Assembly: GCA_018136815.1 (NCBI GenBank)
Contig: CM030938.1
Location: 360,247-424,246, forward strand
DNA from: Isochrysis galbana
Lineage: Eukaryota; Haptophyta; Isochrysidales; Isochrysidaceae
DNA length: 64,000 nt
Direction: 5' to 3'
Part shown: positions 12,013 to 21,900 of the stretch, piece after piece
Position numbering within the stretch: the stretch's first letter is position 1
How the letters are laid out: the number at the start of each line of letters is the position of its first letter
Notes under the pieces: model-generated
The model's input: the letters and a program-made list of their open reading frames with translations, nothing else
Told to the model about the DNA's origin: nothing
Databases searched by the model: none
Made by a program: the position numbers and the translations under genes

Positions 12013-12775
12013 CGCGCCCCCCTTCGACCACAGCCCCATCCTCTCCCGTCCACTCGCACACTCTCCCCACCCCCGAGAGTTTCTTTCTGCCCAAGAGGAA
12101 GCCCCTACTCCTTGTAGGGGAGGGAGTGACATACCACGTGCATACCATCGGAGCCGCGACCGTTTCATCGTGGGAGGCTCCGTGGCGGAGAAGTTGAGCC
12201 AGCGCCGGCGGCGGTGGGGCGGGAGAGGCGAGTCCTCTCGCCTTTCGCGCGAGGCGCTGAAGGCTGAACCAGGGGGGGCGAGGCCACGGCGGCACAGCAG
12301 TTGCCTGCAGTCCATCGCCCTGCGAGGCACCTGGCTTTGTAGAACCGGTCCTACAATAGGGGCTAAACTAACCTACTTTTGAGCCCACCTTTGCACCTTT
12401 GGGTTCTGGCCTTGAAATGCAAATGCAATTTCCAATGGGGCATTTGAAGGCCAGGCCACCATTCGCTATTCGCTCGAAAAACCGAATTTTAAAACACGCT
12501 TGCTCCTCAACGAGCATTCTCCGTCCTACGAATGGATAAAATAGGGCATAGGGCGGTAAAAAAGGGTTTTTTAATCGAGGGTGAAAAAATGACCATCTCA
12601 CGTCTCACGGTTGAGGCAATTTGGACTTGAGGAATCTTTACGGTAGAAAGTTCCCAATACTCAATACACCCAACTAGCACATATCACATATCCGATATCC
12701 GGGGCCCATTGGGTCCCAGACCTCCCCCTTGGGTCCCCACCCTACATGTGAACGTGTGAAAGACAGAGAGAGTAG
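12013..12775. other. Repeat-rich intergenic region
   Basis: No gene. 12545-12735 repeats the word order of 6978-7125 (start of a dispersed element). 12330-12370 (TAGAACCGGTCCTACAATA) resembles sequence near 62900-62945. Confidence 0.5.
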
Positions 12776-12793
12776 TAGGGCGGTCAAACAGGG

Positions 12794-13912
12794 TGTCGCA
12801 TTCGCGAATCGACGCTCGTTAGGCTTCTCTCTCCTCTTCGTTCGGTATTTATCGTTATAATTCTCTCGTTCTCGTTCTCGGTCAAACACTTCGCGTGGAC
12901 GCCTAGGATCTAGGGTTGTGGAGCGCCCTCTCTCTTTCTCTCGAAGAGAAGGGAAGTTTCCCCACCTTTCTTCCTCCCAGGCGCCTCGCAAAAGGTTTAA
13001 TTCGCTATCTCCCCGCGTTTCTTTACCTGCTTCTGGGGGCAATCAGGTTTGGTTTGCCATCTCCCCTCGGAGATCGATTTAGGTTCGCTGCTTGGGTGAG
13101 GGAATCTTTCTCCTTGGTCCTTGGTTTGCCATCTCCCCTTGGAGATTGATTTAGATTCGCTGCTTTGGTTTTGGGTTATCTTTCCCCTTGATGCAAGTTG
13201 CATGGAAGCCCTTGGTCCCGTTGGTTTTTGGTTTTCTCCTCCCTTGGTTGCCGCTACTCGGGGTTGCTCGATAGAAACGTCTAGAAGGTCCACGCTCAAC
13301 AGCAAGATTTCTTCGATTGCAAGGATACCTCGCTGCGATCTGTATCCAATGTGATCGCCGTGGTTGCGCGACATAACGTTCCTCTTCGACTTTCCGCCTT
13401 GGTGGGAAAATCCAAAGCGAAGACACGCTCCGACCGTCGCTGCGGATTCTCTCTCTCTCTCGCTCTCTCTCTCTGTCTCTCGCGACGTGTTTGAGTTACC
13501 GGCGATGTGGGGTCTCGGTTATTTCATGTTTTGCTTGGTTTGGGTGAATGATTCTAGTGTGTTCGTGAGTCGGTGTCGCAGCATCGTTGGATCCGACGTC
13601 TTGTCGTCAGTCGTCATCCGTCGCTCTCGCTCTCGTCGCTCTCGCTCTCGTAACACTCGTACCCTACAAACTCTCCTTGCCTCACCAGCCCCTGCCAACA
13701 CAGCCCTCCTCTCACTCACCCTCGCCTCTCGCCTCTCGCTCGATGTCGCTCTCGCCGCCGTCCTCGCCCTCGCTCAAGCCCGCCTGCCCGCCTTCCTCTG
13801 CTGACGGGCCTCAGCCCGTCAGCGTCTCCGAAGTCGTCTCCTCCGCCGCGCCTGCCGCCGGTCTGCCTCCTTCCTCATTGCCCTCAGGCCCTATGGGCCA
13901 TCCCAATTCGTC
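12794..13912 (+). mobile_element. Retroelement-like leader plus start of an ORF (family TGTCGCATTCGCG), copy A
   Basis: It starts TGTCGCATTCGCGAATCGAC, directly after the motif GGGCGGTCAAACAGGG (12778-12793). The first ~300 bp match 61580-61976 (+) and the reverse complement of 63302-63697. 13560-13800 matches the reverse complement of 62990-63180. An ATG at 13742 opens a Ser/Pro-rich peptide MSLSPPSSPSLKPACPPSSA that is also readable at 27340-27475 (+) and 63030-62965 (-). This looks like the promoter, leader and first codons of one dispersed element family. Which class it belongs to cannot be settled, because no reverse transcriptase is attached here. Confidence 0.55.
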
Positions 13913-13914
13913 AC

Positions 13915-14200
13915 AGGGGCTTTTTAACTATTAGTAAGGGTTGGGCTGCATTTTTTGTTTGACCGTGGCGCGAAGCCCAATAAAAAACCTTCAGGGGGGG
14001 CCACCTGCCGCCACGAAAATCTTAGCCATGAAATGGCGGTGCGATTCTCCCCCCCCTCCCCCCCCCTCCGTCACGCGCGCTCACGCTCTACCCGTAAAGA
14101 ATTGGCGGTCGCGCCCGCGGGGGGATCGGTTCCTTTATATCTAAGCTACATTCGGCATTTGATTCCCGCCCGATGCAGCGCCGTGTCGGGCTGCCGACAG
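13915..14200 (+). repeat. Dispersed repeat, also at 57120-57410 (-) and, diverged, 18060-18433 (-)
   Basis: TTTTTAACTATTAGTAAGG at the left, then GGGTTGGGCTGCAT, GTGGCGCGAAGCCCAATAAAAA, CCACGAAAATCTTAGCC, ACGCGCGCTCACGCTCTACC and CATTTGATTCCCGCCCGATG appear in the same order, inverted, at 57120-57385. The two minus-oriented copies end with the terminus CCCTGTTTGACCGCCC (18415-18430, 57389-57404). Confidence 0.75.
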
Positions 14201-14577
14201 TCCGAGTCCGACCACCTTCTGACCCTCTGGCATCATGGCCCGCGCAGCCCACCCAGCTCCTCACAGCGCGCGCACGCGGCTACCCTGGCTGCCGCAGACC
14301 CCGCCCTGACCATCCCGACCCGGCCTTCGCAGGATTTGCCCTCACTCGAACTCGGCATCGAGAATAAGACCCGTAACAGGTTTGATTTGAGCAATCTGGA
14401 TATCTGGTTGGAGTTCAGATTTGGTATCCAGATAGTATCCGGATACCTCTGGAGCTCATTAGGAATATCCAGATAGATACTGATAGTCGGGCAGACATGC
14501 CAGTTATGCCAGATATTCGGAATATCCGGGTATCAGAAACTTATTCTTATTCTTCCGGCCACCTTAAATAGATCGAC

Positions 14578-15078
14578 GCCCCTCCGCCACCGTCGCCTCC
14601 ACCGCCCTCACCGCCGCCTCCCTCACCGCCACCGCCTTCACCGCCGCCTCCCTCGCCACTGCCGCCTTCGCCGCCGCCTCCCTCGCCACCGCAGCCTTCG
14701 CCGCCTTCACTGCCGCCGCCTTCGCCGCCGCCGCCGTCACCACCGCCTCCCTCGCCGCCACCGCCTTCACCGCCGCCTCCCTCACCGCCGCCTCCATCAC
14801 CGCCGCCTCCCTCACCTCCGCCACCCTCACCACCGCCGCCGTCTCCGCCACCACCATCACCACCGCCTCCCTCACCGCCGCCGCCTTCTCCCCCGCCTCC
14901 CTCCCCGCCACCGCCTTCACCGCCACCGCCCTCCCCGCCACCGCCTTCACCACCGCCGCCCTCGCCTCCGCCTCCCTCACCGCCGCCCCCCTCACCGCCG
15001 CCTCCCTCACCGCCGCCTCCCTCACCGCCGCCTCCCTCACCGCCGCCTCCCTCACCGCCGCCTCCCTCACCTTGCCAC
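14578..15078 (+). CDS. (SPPPP)n hydroxyproline-rich type repeat, exon fragment
   Basis: Frame 1 on the plus strand from just after a stop at 14569 to about 15078 reads almost only Ser-Pro4 units (CCG CCG CCT CCC TCA), about 165 residues, with a few Leu, Gln and Ser-Pro3 variants. Such stretches occur in extensin/pherophorin-type cell-surface glycoproteins of algae and plants, where Pro is hydroxylated and glycosylated. No ATG precedes it in frame, and the frame leaves the repeat at SPC near 15075, so it is either an internal exon of an unresolved gene or a non-coding minisatellite. The minus-strand frame (Arg-Glu-Ala-Ala-Val) is a shadow. Confidence 0.45.
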
Positions 15079-15089
15079 CCTCACCACCG

Positions 15090-15660
15090 CCGCCGTCTCC
15101 GCCTTCGTCCGTAGCGTCGTCCGGTCGGTGTCTGGGTGGTACCAGCACCGGATGGCCTTCAGCGCGCGCTCCTTCGTGTCATCCTGCGGAGGGACGCGCC
15201 CCCCGGCCATGTATGATATCTGAGCGGCCGCTTGACGCCTGGGACGCCCGGAACGCGCCCCGCCTGCCTCCCCCTCCTCACGAAGAACAACTTCTGTGAC
15301 GTCGTCGATCGCGACGGCGATCGGGGATGCAGCCGGAGGGGCGTCTGAGTCGCGCGCGGGCTGGGGCGACCCGCGGAGGGATGTTGGGGTTGTGCATGCC
15401 CCTGGCTCTGACGCCACTCTCGACGCCATGGAGCTGCAGTGGGGCTGGTGGGGGCTGCGAAGAACCACGTGCCAGGCCTCAGGAATTGGCTGGGCACGGA
15501 GTATGGCTCGATGAGTGCCCACACCGACGCGCAACGAGGAGGCGGCGCGCATTGTGCTGCGCGTGAACCGCAAGGGCGAGTCGACGGGCGGCTAATCGCG
15601 GGGCGGCGGGAACGTGCACCACGCTCAAGAAGAATGAAGAATATGAACATGAACCCTTCA
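15090..15660. other. Unresolved sequence after the Pro-rich tract
   Basis: Long frames are open on the minus strand (15159-15650 and 15067-15573). One contains DDTKERALKAIRCWYHPDTD. I recognise no domain and see no consistent exon structure. Confidence 0.25.
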
Positions 15661-15664
15661 CACC

Positions 15665-16000
15665 TTCCTTTGTCCTTTGGGGGGGGGGGGGTCAGGGAGG
15701 GGGGGGGGAAGGGGAATAAAAGTAGGTCCCATGGAAGGGGGTGGTGCAGAGGAAAAAACTGAGTCTGAGGTTGCAGTCTCTTGTCTCTTGAGCCAGTCTA
15801 GGTGAGTCTCCCCTGTATGCCAAGAGGCGGCGCAGGGGGGTGGATGGTTCTCGCCCCTCGTGAGGCAGGGGAGTCGAGAGAGTGGGGAGGGCGCGAGGCC
15901 CCCCTCCATGGCGACCAATCATAAGATTAGTGAGTGTGCAATGAGGAACGAGGGTAAGCACAACAAGCACCAGCCCATTCATTCATGGATCTCTATGTGG
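15665..16000. repeat. G-rich dispersed element fragment
   Basis: Two poly-G runs (about 15679-15711), then a pyrimidine-poor block ending GCGCGAGGCCCCCCTCCATGG (15890-15910). It resembles the ends of the ~0.9-kb family (GGCGCGAGGCCCCCATTG at 7985, GGGGGGCTCGTGCCCCCCCATGG near 42600). Confidence 0.4.
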
Positions 16001-16400
16001 CAAATGGTTGATTTAGACACGATTCGGGTTGGCGACAGATGTTGCGATGAGGTCACAATAATGCGCCTAATTTCACCATGCAATATGCTTCCCCAAGCGG
16101 CTCGTGCGCCGAGCCCCACAGTAAGAATGCGCCTCAATCAATGATTCATACGTACTCTCAATGAGTGCAACGAGTTTCGACGCATTGTAGCACGACCAAT
16201 CGAAGCATCGATCGCCCCCCGAGTACATGGGATGCGTTTCTCCCACGCGCGCAGCAGGTACTCCGACCCATCCTACTGCAAGCCCAGCCCGACAGAGATT
16301 GTAAGCGAGCTGCTTGAAGTTGTCACGGCCTGCGGAGATTGATTGCTGACTTTGCATGTCTCTCAAGGTCTTCCCGACGAGATATGGTGTTACCTGAAAC

Positions 16401-16500
16401 NNNNNNNNNNNNNNNNNNNNNNNNNNNNNNNNNNNNNNNNNNNNNNNNNNNNNNNNNNNNNNNNNNNNNNNNNNNNNNNNNNNNNNNNNNNNNNNNNNNN
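16401..16500. other. Assembly gap (100 N)
   Basis: Exactly 100 N, the usual scaffold-gap convention. Sequence on the right (16506-16560) is nearly identical to 43189-43243, so the gap probably falls inside a dispersed repeat. Confidence 0.98.
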
Positions 16501-16505
16501 ATTGT

Positions 16506-16643
16506 TGTTTGAGGGGTTGGAAGCCGTAAAGGCTCCAATGATTGTTTGTTGAGTGAAGTGCCCGCCCCCGAGGGGTGCACAGAAGGTAGGAGTTGCCTCC
16601 ATGGGGGTGGCAGGAGGGCAGCCACCCACCATGGGGAGTCCTT
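16506..16643 (-). repeat. Dispersed coding repeat shared with 43189-43243 and 58380-58520
   Basis: GAGGGGTTGGAAGCCGTAAAGG...TGTTGAGTGAAGTG is identical to 43191-43243. Read on the minus strand it gives HSTNNHW or FTQQTIIGAFTASNPS in the other frame, the same peptide as in the 42645-43249 ORF. The CCATGGGGGTGGCAGG...CCACCATGGGGAG part recurs near 58440-58500. Confidence 0.6.
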
Positions 16644-16651
16644 GTTGTGGT

Positions 16652-17603
16652 TAGGGGTTGGCAGAAATATCCGGATATATCCATTGGATATTTGGGCAGA
16701 TTTTGGCAGGATTAGATATCTCCTGGATATTTGGGTTGGGGTTGGAGCCTTGGATACTTGACGGATATTTGGGTGGTCGAGGGGCGCCTGAGCGAAATCA
16801 AAACCCCCCAATCAAGAAAACAAAACCTTTGAGGGGGCTCGTGGCTGGCCGGGGGGTCAATAGCGAACGAGGTCCCCTAGAAAGTAGACGGTAGATACGT
16901 GAATAATAAAGTGGCTGAATATGTAATATTGTAGATGATTGCGACAGATACAGACTGTGCGGGCAAGACGATGCCCAGAGGTGAGGGGCTGCTCCTGCCT
17001 CCTGCCTCCTAGACTCCCGCCCCCCAGGCCCCAGGCCCGCTGCCATCACGCCACACGCCACGCCTGGCCGAGCAGCACACGCGCAACGCTCGCGCGTGCT
17101 CGCGCCACTCGCTCGCAGCCGCGCAGCCGCGCCGCGTGCCCTCAGCCACCGCGACAACGCAACGCCCTGCGCACGCAATGTGTCGCATGGGCACGGTGGT
17201 ACGATACAACCGCAATCAACACCAGTAGTCGTGATCGTGTATCGTGTGAAACGTGTGTTGTGGTTTCCATGAGGTCAAGAGGTCAACCATCAATCACAAA
17301 CAAATGTCAAATGTAGTTGTATGAAGGAACATGAAGGCTAGCTAGAGCTAGAAGCTAGAGCTAGAGAGCTAGAGCTAGAGAGCTAGAGCTAGAGCTCAAA
17401 AATCAAAGCTATGCCCGCCGCACCCGGCACACGAGCATGGCGCAACAGCTATAGCCTATAGCTATAGCGCGTGAACGCGTGTTGCTATTTATAACGCATG
17501 AGCCGGATATTTTTCTGGATATTTGGGTAGCTTGGCGGATATTTTGCGGATATTTTTGCCGGATATTTGGGTCCGATTTTTTGGATATTTCTGCCAACCC
17601 CTA
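16652..17603. mobile_element. Non-autonomous hAT element with perfect TIR and 8-bp TSD (952 bp)
   Basis: Left end TAGGGGTTGGCAGAAATAT (16652) and right end ATATTTCTGCCAACCCCTA (to 17603) are perfect inverted repeats (21 bp). The flanks 16644-16651 and 17604-17611 are both GTTGTGGT, the 8-bp target-site duplication expected of hAT transposition. The subterminal motif GGATATTT occurs at least 3 times on the left and 6 on the right, in direct orientation. The interior has no transposase. It holds a GC-rich block (16975-17170) and a GAGCTAGAGCTA-type simple repeat (17338-17395). Confidence 0.93.
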
Positions 17604-17689
17604 GTTGTGGTGGAGCGGCGGCAGAGGCAGGCGGGAGGGCCAGAGGCTGGCCCCGTTGGTCTGCAGGGAACAGGACTCTGCCTGTTCCC

Positions 17690-17870
17690 TGCTTGTGTGG
17701 CTGCTGGGGAGGCGAGGGCGGCAGGATCATGTCAACGTCCCTGTCAGTCAAGGGGGCGGCCTGTGAGCGCTTCGGCTCCGGCGGCTTGGGGCGGCCCCGG
17801 TGGGGCGTCGTGGCGGCGGGGGGCTGGGAGGTGGGAGCGGTCGGCGCGCGCTCCATCGCTAAAACTATAA
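17690..17870 (-). repeat. Dispersed coding fragment (PEPKRSQA family)
   Basis: The minus strand reads PHRGRPKPPEPKRSQAA followed by DRDVDM. A near relative occurs at 51400-51570 (minus: HQRGSPQAAGSPEPKRSQA, then PRPTQTSTWP), and a more distant one at 58600-58740. Probably a remnant of a retroelement ORF. No catalytic domain is seen. Confidence 0.45.
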
Positions 17871-17975
17871 CAATAGTTTTTGGGAACTGTTCAATTCTAA
17901 TTATGAGCGCGTACCTTACACGAATATTCATGCCTACAGCCTTAGATGGGCAGGGGCAGGAATACAATACGGTGA
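17870..17975 (+). repeat. End of the dispersed family GCGTACCTTACACGAATATT
   Basis: GGGAACTGTTCAATT...GAGCGCGTACCTTACACG...GGGCAGGAATACAATAC matches 34935-35020 with few changes. It is related to 36010-36100 on the minus strand. It may be the end of a solo LTR (all copies end near AATACAACAC). Confidence 0.5.
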
Positions 17976-18059
17976 CAACGTCGGGCGAGGGCGAATCCTG
18001 CGAGGGGCGGGTCGGGGTGGTCAGGGCGGGTACGTGTGTGGCCTAGGGGGCCGTATCAT

Positions 18060-18433
18060 GCGCGCACTATGAGGTGCGCTGAGGGCTGCGCAGATGAGCA
18101 GCTGTGACGTCTTGCCTTCAGCAGGCAAGCGATCAATCTCGGGCGGCCGACGAGTGTGGACGGATCAATAAGGAATCCGGTGTGATGAATACTCCGTTTC
18201 AAAATACGTCTATCACTCCCGCAGCGGGCGCCGCGGTTCTTTACCGGTAGAGCCTCAGAGCGTGTGCAAGGGAGGGGCGAGGGGGGAGAAGAATCGCACC
18301 ATTTTCTGGCGAAGATTTTCATGGCGGCAGGTAGCCTCCCTGGGAGTTTTGTTGTGGGCTTTGGAAAATGGTCAAAAAATGTCAACCCTCCCCCCCATAT
18401 TAGTACTTCAAAAGCCCTGTTTGACCGCCCTAC
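18060..18433 (-). repeat. Diverged copy of the 13915-14200 family
   Basis: On the minus strand it starts with GGGCGGTCAAACAGGG and continues through GAAAATCTTCGCCAGAAAATGG, ACACGCTCTGAGGCTCTACC and GTAAAGAACCGCGGCGCCCG, the same landmark order as 13915-14175. Confidence 0.6.
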
Positions 18434-18639
18434 ATCGAGCATCTAGCGATAATATACACATCGCCGATGCATCGCCGATGGCGACGGCAAAGGACACCCA
18501 CCTCCACTACCACTACATGCACATCGCTCACAGAAGTATGGGCACATACAACCGCTTTGCAGGCCGAGACCACACTGGCCGATTCTTTAAAGCAACCAGG
18601 AACCGGGCCCCCATTCATTGACCCCCACTTCAAAGCAAG

Positions 18640-18965
18640 TAGGCTCGTGAGTGAGTGACCGGGCTACAAATTAAAAAAATGGTACCACGCTAAAGGAGCA
18701 AGACCATGTGCATGTCTGCACCTGGCTGCAGCCCCAAATCATTAGACAGCTGAAGAAAAACTAACAAGAACAAGAGAAAAATTTTGCGACCGAACTCGAT
18801 CGCCATCGGGGGGCAAGACGGTACGTACGTGCGATGGGCGCATATAGCATCGTCGACAATGATGCAAACCTGCACCCTGCATGAACAATTCAAGAAAATG
18901 GCGGGAAGAGGTTCACCTGGGGGGATTGCGTGACAATACTTATGATTCGACGAGCAAATGACGGA
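18640..18965. other. Short intergenic region
   Basis: No gene seen. It should hold the 3' UTR of the minus-strand membrane protein that ends at 18966. Confidence 0.4.
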
Positions 18966-21900
18966 CTAGAGCCGCTGAGAGTTTCGCGGTGATAAGCCCG
19001 CAATCTGCGGTTCACGCCGGTGGACCGCTGCAGGGGGTGGAAGCTGCCGTCCCGTGGATCGACACGAGCGTGCCAGCGCCGGCGAGGCATCGCGAGACGG
19101 CTGCAGCTGTATGTGTGAGGCTCGTGCATCGGGCCCCATGGAACGCAAAGGGTGTGGACCGTGGTCGACACCATAGGGTGAGGCGACAAACGGCACGTTG
19201 AGGGGCGGCTCCGCGGCGGCATTGAAAATCTCGAGCTCGCGCCGAGCTGCCGCCGGTTCGCCAAAGATCGACGCCTCAATGAAGTCACGATCAAGGTCGC
19301 CAACCTCATTCGCGGCAAACACAATCGTGACTTGCGCCTTCTTTCTAGAGGAGGTACGCCTCGCGCACGGCCGCACCTCTAGCACGGGGAGGAAGAGGAA
19401 GGGCATTGGCTGGCTCTCATCGACTGGTAGCTGGACAAAAACGCCCATCACACCATCTGGCATTTGATAGACGGCGCGCTGGACGCAGTCGGCTTCCATG
19501 AGCGGCTCGCCGTTTCCTGGATGCATCACTTCCACGGCGTCCATTCCGGGTCGAGAGCGCCGTACCGTGGCAGACGAGCGCGAGCTGGTGCGCGTGACGC
19601 GCGTCATTTGATACCCTTCGCGCGGCCCTGTGGACGTAGGCAGATCGTACCGCGAGCTCCTGCCGCTCTTCTGAGTCATCTCATACCTGTCGCGCGCGCC
19701 AGTAGACTCGCCGTACATCATGTGCGACGCGCGGCCGTACGGCGCGTCGTACGGCGGGCAGCCACCCTCGGGCGGCTGTCGATTGGCCATCCACTGCGCG
19801 CCGAACACAAAGGGGGTGTGGCAATAGGGCGAAGGTATCCCATCGGCGGTCAGCCCTCGGTGGCGAATGAAAAGCAAGGTAAACGTGAGAATTTTCCAGA
19901 TGAGCACAGTCACCGTGAGGAAGGCGGCCCCCTGCAGCAGCCCTCTCGACGGCATCCCATTGGCAACAGCCATTGCCTCAAAGTCCACGTTTGCAAAGAC
20001 GAGGATAACCACCACAACAATGAGTGAGATGCTCAATTGCGGCAACGCAACGGCCGCCGCCGCCTGCTTGGGCCGGTTTGCGCCGTCCTCGTCCACAGCG
20101 AGCAGCGCGAGTGCAGAGCCGTCGATGAGCGAGGCGAGAAACACTACCGGCGCGACGAAGCTCGAGTCCGCGACGGCCTCATGGGAAAAACTCCAGTGAT
20201 TGAGGAAGGAGATGGACATCGCACCATTGGCCAGCACATGGAGGGCGAGCACGATGGACATCACCACCGCGCAGTTGAGGAACATGCCCGCGTGCCGATC
20301 GTCCAGCACCTCGCCGGTGGTCTGCCCACGCCACGCCTCGTAGCAAACGGGAATCGTCGCGCTGGCCATCGCAATCTGCGTGTAGCTCACCAGCATACTG
20401 ATGCAGTCGCCCACGCCAACGAAATGTAGCATCGCTCCATCTGGCGTGGGCCGGCGCAGATGCCCCGCAATCGCTGTGACGAGAGCGCGCGCCAGGAAGA
20501 AGCCCATATGCAGCGAGCTGAAAACAACGACCCCCACGATGAAAGGAGTCCAGCTTCCGTCCCGATAGTAGCCCTCCGCATGGATCACGCCGAGCGCGGC
20601 GATCATGGGCAGGTCCGCACATAGCGCCGAAACTGCGCCCAACCGGCGCATGAGCTGCACGTCCTCCCGTCGATCTATGAGCAGGCCCAGAAACTCGGGA
20701 TGCACCATCGTCAGTGCAACGGAAGTCAGGGTTAAGCCCTGCTGATTGTGCACCGTCCGGCGGAGGCGCCACGTGGCGTAGGGGCCCAGTTGGAAGACCG
20801 CTGTCAAGACGTTGAGCATCATGCCGGAGAGGAAGATGCCGAGGACCGCACGGTAGCGGCGCGCCGATACGGTGAACCCGAGGTTGATGCCAACTGGCGG
20901 GTCATGCTTGGCGAGGCCAAGGCCGAGGCCACTCAGCCACCCCGTCTCCGAAAAGAGCTCCGAGTTGGAGTAGATGGTCAGCACGGCCACCAACTGGAGG
21001 GTCCACTTGAGCACGCAGCAGCTGAGCGTCGTGACGAAGCTGAAGCGCCCGCAGCACGTGCGCGTAGCAAGGTCGGGCGGCTCGTGTGCGTCGGCGACCT
21101 CATCCGGAGGCGGCCCCTGGAGCGACTCGATAGCCTCTTCGTCGGTGGGAGCCGTGGCCCATTGTATGAGGAGGCCGAGGAGCTGGAGCAGCACCACGGG
21201 TACAGTGAGCACTAGTGCCAAGTAGGAGTAGGCGGCGGCCGACGAGCCATGAAGATAGACGTTGCAAGGACGGTGCTCGCAGTCGAGCGAGCTCACTACA
21301 ACGCCAATCACCGTGAGGAGCGGGATGCCGTAAGTTAATAGGGCGAGGGAAGCTGAGACTCGCTTCACCTCATAGTACCCGATGCGGTCTTGCGAGATGG
21401 CATTGATCGCGCCACCGTTGAAGATGGCGGCAACGCCCACAACGGCAGCAAAAGCGGAGTGACGCCACAGCAAGCAGGAGCGGAAGGCGCCCGTGCGGTG
21501 TTCCCACCCGACGCACCGCAAGAAGAAGCTCAGATTGGCGAGGGAGGCGAGGACAAAGAAGAAGACGCCCGCAATGAAGCAGCTCCGCATGCGCCCGCGG
21601 AGCTGGAACCAGCCGGCGAGCTGGGCCCCGGCGAGCGGCGTGAGCTCAAAGGAGGGGTAGCAGTCGCTAGGATCTTGCGAGGCGCGGCACAGCTGGAGGA
21701 GGCTGCGAGCAAGCTCGACTGTTGTTGGCAACGAGCCGGGTGGAAACGCCGGGGCGGTCGGCGGCATCGCTGGAGAGGAGGAGGGCGGCGCAGAGGGCAC
21801 GAATTCCCCCGAGCCGGCCTCGTCATACTCCCACGCTAACTCCGAGCCGGAAGAGCCCCAGGTTGGGTACGTCTGATTGGAGCCGAGCAGCTCGACGCGA

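Noticed and set aside
11415-12295. Long Arg/Glu and Ser/Leu frames on both strands
   Set aside because: They are read from a GA/CT microsatellite, where every frame is open. No domain or start context.
14564-15148. Minus-strand frame of Arg-Glu-Ala-Ala-Val repeats
   Set aside because: Shadow of the 15-bp (SPPPP) unit on the plus strand.
16073-16811. Frames running through the N block
   Set aside because: They are open only because N is not a stop.
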